A stretch of DNA of 64,000 bases from Pelargonium x hortorum (Eukaryota > Streptophyta > Magnoliopsida > Geraniales > Geraniaceae), in NCBI GenBank assembly GCA_036897525.1, contig JAYMTJ010000013.1, positions 94,503 through 158,502 on the forward strand, given 5' to 3'. The notes under the pieces were generated by a model that saw only the letters and a program-made list of their open reading frames with translations, was not told the DNA's origin and did no database searches. Positions 59,751 to 64,000 of the stretch are shown in pieces. Within the stretch, counting starts at the first letter, position 1. Each line of letters begins with the position of its first letter. The translations under genes were made by a program, and so were the position numbers.

Positions 59751-62700
59751 AGTACTTAATATTATACATCAAACCCAATCATCGAGATAACAAACAAACA
59801 CAGTTATCGCTTACAGTACAGGGGTTTCTTTTGTGAGGCAAGAGCAATTCTTCTTTTCTATTAACAACCCTTGATTTAAGGAGAAACTTATAATGTAAAT
59901 CTATTTACTCACCGTTCCTTTCTATAAACTTTATATGGAAATCCCTAAATTGAAGCATTTTTTTAATAATGATACAGCTCGAGAGACTCAACCCAACTTT
60001 TGAGGTAACAGGGGAGCTTTAATTGAAGGAATAGGACATACAAGGTTGCATACTGCTTGCTCCCTTTGGGGAAGAGGGCCTTGTAGTGAAGTAGTTCTAT
60101 TTATAGAATAGAATACGGATAGTTTATAGTTACACAAGACGCGGTCGTGGGGCCATACCGGGATAAGTATAAGTCAAGGACGCATAAAAGTCAGTAAAAA
60201 AGTTTTTTAGGACTTAAACTCCACAAGTAGGTAGTGCTTAGCGGCCCTTTATCCCTGTTCTGCACTCTATTATTCGGAATAGAAATTAGATCAGCTTTAT
60301 CCGTTTTTGGACTTGTGCTTTACCAATAAAATTGAGGGTTGAAGTTACAGCTTGACGGGGATTTTGCAAAAATGTAGGGAAATTCTTATTAAAAGGAAAA
60401 GCTTTTTTGTAGGATAAAAATGATATCTCAAGTCTTGGCCCAACAGGGCGGGCCTGCACCCTTAATCTATTAAAAACTACACTTGCGCTCTCTTCTTCAT
60501 GAAACTCGAATACTTTTAAAATAAAATTCGTCATTCCATACCAGTTATTCAGGAACTCCTTTTCGAACATCCACTTCCTCTTTCTTTATTTTTAGATATT
60601 CTGCTAAGTTATGTAACAATTGCAACAAGTTTTAAGTAATCCATGCTGCTTGGATTTTACTCAGAGGATTTAAAAAAAGAAATCTAGGGAATAAACAACT
60701 TACGTATTCAATAAACCGAACCCGTTAGAGTAAGCAAAATATTGACATGAGTCTCCAATTCTTAAATAGGGTTTACTTAGCCTCCGCCTTTATATATATA
60801 GTCAAAACAGGGCATCTTAGCTTTTATAACTCTATAGGCTTTAAATTCCTTAAGAGCTTCCACGTGCATTTTTTTTATTGAATTCATCGTATTTTTAGGG
60901 TATAATATTTTAATCCGGCAGGGCCCGGTTAACCCTGATAAAGACAAAAAAGGTGTGGTACTAGTAGCTGAAGATTTGGGTCCAATTTCAGTAGAATAGA
61001 TTCAGTAAAGAGTTTAAAAACCTCTAGGTTCCTCGTAGAGCCCTAAGTTAGAGGCAGAAATAGAAGGGGAAAGTGGGACTCAATTTCAATTAAAGAAATA
61101 TTAGAAGTCTTTTCCTCTTAGAGGTCTCCTTAAATTGCTCAATTAGTACTAGTCCGGAAACCATTTAGCGAGCGGGGCTACAGATATTAAATTAAACGTA
61201 CGCAGTTTTAGTCCTCAATCCAAGGAAAAGGATAGGTTTTAGATTGGTCGAGGAATTTCCTGTTGTTAGGTTCGTGTTGCAAACCCTTTAAGAAGGGTCC
61301 TGTAATTGATAAGGCACTAGGCTATTCTTAGCTGGAAATGTATGTATAAATATGTTCTATAAAAAAAATTCATATAGGCGTTTGCCCTTTTCCCAATCCG
61401 TTTATTATATGTAACTATACTTATATAAGTATATAAATTAAGTCCCTTTAAAACGTCTTTTTTAGAATAGATAATAAAATAAAAGGAGGTTAGCGCGATA
61501 AAATGTAATCATTTTGTCAACAAATAAGCTTTCAATGAGAAAATCTAGTAAAATAAATACTAAACAGGTACATACGAATAAGCAACATTAAAATACAATA
61601 CTTTGGTAAATATACGAGGTTCGACTACTAAATGAAGTTTCACGACTCTCTGGGATATGAGTACTTTTTGGCATAAACCTGATTTCACTAAGGGCTTGTA
61701 TATATAAAGTACTATAAGAGAACTTTATAAAAAGAAATTGCTTAACTCTATAAAGAAAAAATCCAGTATTCGGAAGCCTGCAGCCTCTCATTATTAGTTG
61801 GGTGTCGTAAGAACTTATAGAGGCAGCTTTTAACACACGACCCCAGGTATCAGACTATAGAAATGGATCGAATTCAGTCAATCGAGTGTTAGGTATCAAA
61901 AGTAAAGCGTAAGAGTCTACTATAAACTAAACAGGATCAAGCCAAGAGTCGATTTGCTTTGTAGTCAGAATTGGATTGGCTCTTTTTGGTATATAAAAGC
62001 AACCCTTTGGTATATTCTTTTCTAGAGAGGAGGAGCTCTTTCGGTTAACTAGTAGTTCTATAACCTGTACTCAAAATGTTTCTTTTATCCGAATACTCCT
62101 TTTATTTTAAAAGTCTCTCTCTCCAAAACTCACCGGGATAATTATAAACACAAAAGCACGGGCTCCACTTGACTAAGCTACGTAAAGATTACTAGAAATC
62201 ACTTCTATACCTATCAACTATAAGCTAACCTAAAAGTTTATTCTACTTTAGCTTTTCTGTTCTTAACACTTCCGATTTAGAGTCCAAGCTTGCCTTATTT
62301 TACCTATAGCCTCGTCATAAGAGAGCTTTTCGCAAGATTGTAGATTATTTATTATGTATTTATTATGTATAAGAATTCTACAATACTGGTTCGTGTATAT
62401 AGATCTTAGTACGACCCAACACTTCGGTATCATTTTTTCTAGTGGATTCTCATTAAGGTGCTTGGTTTGAAGAAGATTATCCCTAACAGACAGATATAAG
62501 ATAATAAACGCTGGATTCTATAGTGCCGAAAGGAGGAGACCCCTCCAAATTGACCGGCTTCCATTCGTTAGTTAGTGTGACATTACCAAGATAACTTTCC
62601 TACAGTATAAGATAGCGTTTAAATCATTCCAGTTACATGAGTTGCACCCTTTTCCGAGACCATGCTATAGATAGGTTCCTTTGAGGGATTGCTAAGTTAG

Positions 62701-63280
62701 TATATCGGGGTTATGAGAAAATAGAGATTTTCAATAGTGATTGATTTAACCGGCTAAAATCGAATCTTAATTAAGGTAAGCTACGATATACAGGGGAAGT
62801 TCTGTACAATCAAGTTTCAGGTTATCCCTTTTTTATGCTATACAGACTGGCACTAAAAGCAGGTTTTACTATGAGCAACTTGAGTAAGATTCCTCGTAAG
62901 GGGGAACCCATAGAATAGAATTACTCGCGATTGTCTTATTATTTAATAGAGTTAGAGTAGTATCCTCCTTATTACAGGTTTATCTTACAGAAGTGAAAAA
63001 AAAAGTACAAGAATCACTTATTTATTATGTCCATACCTATTCCTAGCGAGAACTATTTCTCACGATTCTAATATCTATATGCAGGTGCATAGAAGAAATT
63101 ACGTGCCTCCTTTTTTTTTATCCATCGGTTTGATACGGAGCAGAGAAAGTTTGTTTTCTTGTTTAATAGGATTCTTCAACGGAAGTCTAAACATACAATA
63201 CTAGTACATACTCTCAGTGCCACCACTTGAACAGAAATAAACAGAAATCCGTAATCTTGCGAATACAAGTCCCAATTTGC
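59751..63280. other. AT-rich stretch without recognisable gene
   Basis: Minus frames of 94 codons (60286-60570) and 82 codons (61588-61836) have no recognisable product. TA-rich runs near 60.79 and 61.4 kb. The tandem repeat at 62348 is listed separately. Confidence 0.5.
62348..62369 (+). repeat. perfect 11-bp tandem duplication
   Basis: TTTATTATGTA twice in a row. Confidence 0.95.
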
Positions 63281-63289
63281 ACAAATGAG

Positions 63290-63360
63290 GTCAATAATCT
63301 GACCCCTGATAGAGCGTAGAGATACAAATAAAATGTCATTGGTTCCAGTCCGCTTAGTAC
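63290..63360 (+). pseudogene. decayed tRNA-like sequence
   Basis: TGATAGAGCG (D-arm 3' half), a possible anticodon region, then TGTCATTGG and TTCCAGTCCGCT (T arm, four of five pairs, one base off consensus in the loop). The order and spacing fit a tRNA. The anticodon stem and acceptor stem do not form. Confidence 0.35.
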
Positions 63361-64000
63361 AATATTTAAGGAAGACACTTAGAAAAGGAGTAGTATTTTG
63401 TAGTATTTTAGCGAGTTAGCATTATTTTTTTGATGAGATTACTATTTATAAAACTTAGGGAAACCCTTTTGCTTTTGGCTTTTCTTTTAGGGAATCTGTA
63501 CGGGCTGTTCCCATCATAAGCCTAAGAATCTAAAATCTCCCATGTACCCATGTAATTTAGTTAAGTTAAAGGGGACTCCTTTATGTTCCTTCTTTGGGTT
63601 AGAAATAAGAGTTTTCCCTGGTAATATAGAAACTTTCGGTACCATCCTATTTTCCTATTCTGTGTTGTGGGTGCGCTCCAGTAGCTGCTCTCTATTTTGA
63701 TTTTCCAGGTATCTATCTTTTGGTTTTAAAGGCATTTCAAGAGATAAAGGAAATCCATAAGAGTGAACTTCCCTTATTCTGTTTTCTAGTTTAAGGCTGT
63801 CAAGCTAGGGTTCTCTGATGAAGGGTTCATGTCCTGTTTAGTATCCGAAATAGCTAAAGAGAATATATTCGATAAACTTCCTTTCTCATAGGGGTTTCCA
63901 GGACTTTCACAGGCTTTCCTAGTTAGTCTAAACCGGGTTATTAAGAAAGACAGGTATTTCGTACTAAAAAATGTTAGGTACTAACTCTAGAGATTCCAGG
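63361..64000. other. AT-rich end of window, nothing recognisable
   Basis: No open frame above 60 codons, repeat or signal seen. Confidence 0.5.

Noticed and set aside
5246-63360. Calling any of the tRNA-like sequences a functional tRNA
   Set aside because: In every case I tried, acceptor strands do not pair and the anticodon arm is missing or broken. The best T arm (59.69 kb) still lacks the other stems.

Overview
I find no protein-coding gene, intact RNA gene, complete mobile element or CRISPR array in these 64 kb. Lines sampled by hand average about 35-36% G+C, with a background near 27-38% and islands of 42-52%. All six frames are broken by stops throughout. The longest open frames are 124, 116 and 114 codons, and two of those use GTG or TTG starts. 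At this composition, with ATG/GTG/TTG/CTG starts, I would expect by chance about 45 frames of 61 codons or more and about one of 114 or more. The window has 37 and 3. None of their products is recognisable.

The DNA is not plain random sequence. (1) The tRNA T-arm consensus GGTTCRANYCC occurs at least six times on the two strands, against about 0.2 expected. Around several hits there are also D-arm-like pieces, but the stems do not pair, so these look like decayed tRNA relics. They cluster at 8.46-9.54 kb, 17.9-18.8 kb and 57.5-57.7 kb. (2) Islands at about 0.6-5.8, 26.2-27.8, 40.7-41.3, 45.4-47.8, 54.8-55.8 and 58.6-59.2 kb share 12-19 bp words and some order, in both orientations. They look like old, strongly diverged copies of one dispersed repeat family, called Rep-A here. 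(3) GC-capped palindromes such as GGGATCCC are scattered through the AT-rich background well above expectation. (4) There are a few perfect short tandem duplications, two tetranucleotide microsatellites, 10-11 nt homopolymer runs and one long imperfect hairpin.

The most natural source is intergenic DNA of a eukaryote: an expanded, gene-sparse organelle genome (alga or plant, mitochondrion or plastid), or nuclear intergenic DNA with tRNA-derived relics. Bacterial or phage DNA is very unlikely because 64 kb without a gene is not seen there. A simulated or machine-generated decoy would look similar and cannot be excluded by reading alone.

Layout: 1-590 blank; 0.6-5.85 kb Rep-A island; 5.85-7.56 kb richest G+C island; 7.56-9.72 kb tandem repeat and tRNA-like cluster; 9.7-16.5 kb AT-rich blank; 16.5-17.2 kb G+C island with a 116-codon frame; 17.2-26 kb AT-rich with tRNA-like relics and a small repeat block at 22 kb; 26-27.8 kb Rep-A island ending in a hairpin; 27.8-40.7 kb AT-rich with palindromes; 40.7-41.3 kb Rep-A; 41.3-45.4 kb blank; 45.4-47.8 kb Rep-A, inverted; 47.8-54.8 kb blank; 54.8-55.8 kb diverged Rep-A; 57.5-58.2 kb tRNA-like pair and an island related to 6.98 kb; 58.6-59.2 kb Rep-A; the rest blank apart from two tRNA-like relics. 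I see no previously undescribed system. What deserves a second look is the repeat family, the tRNA relics and the palindromes.
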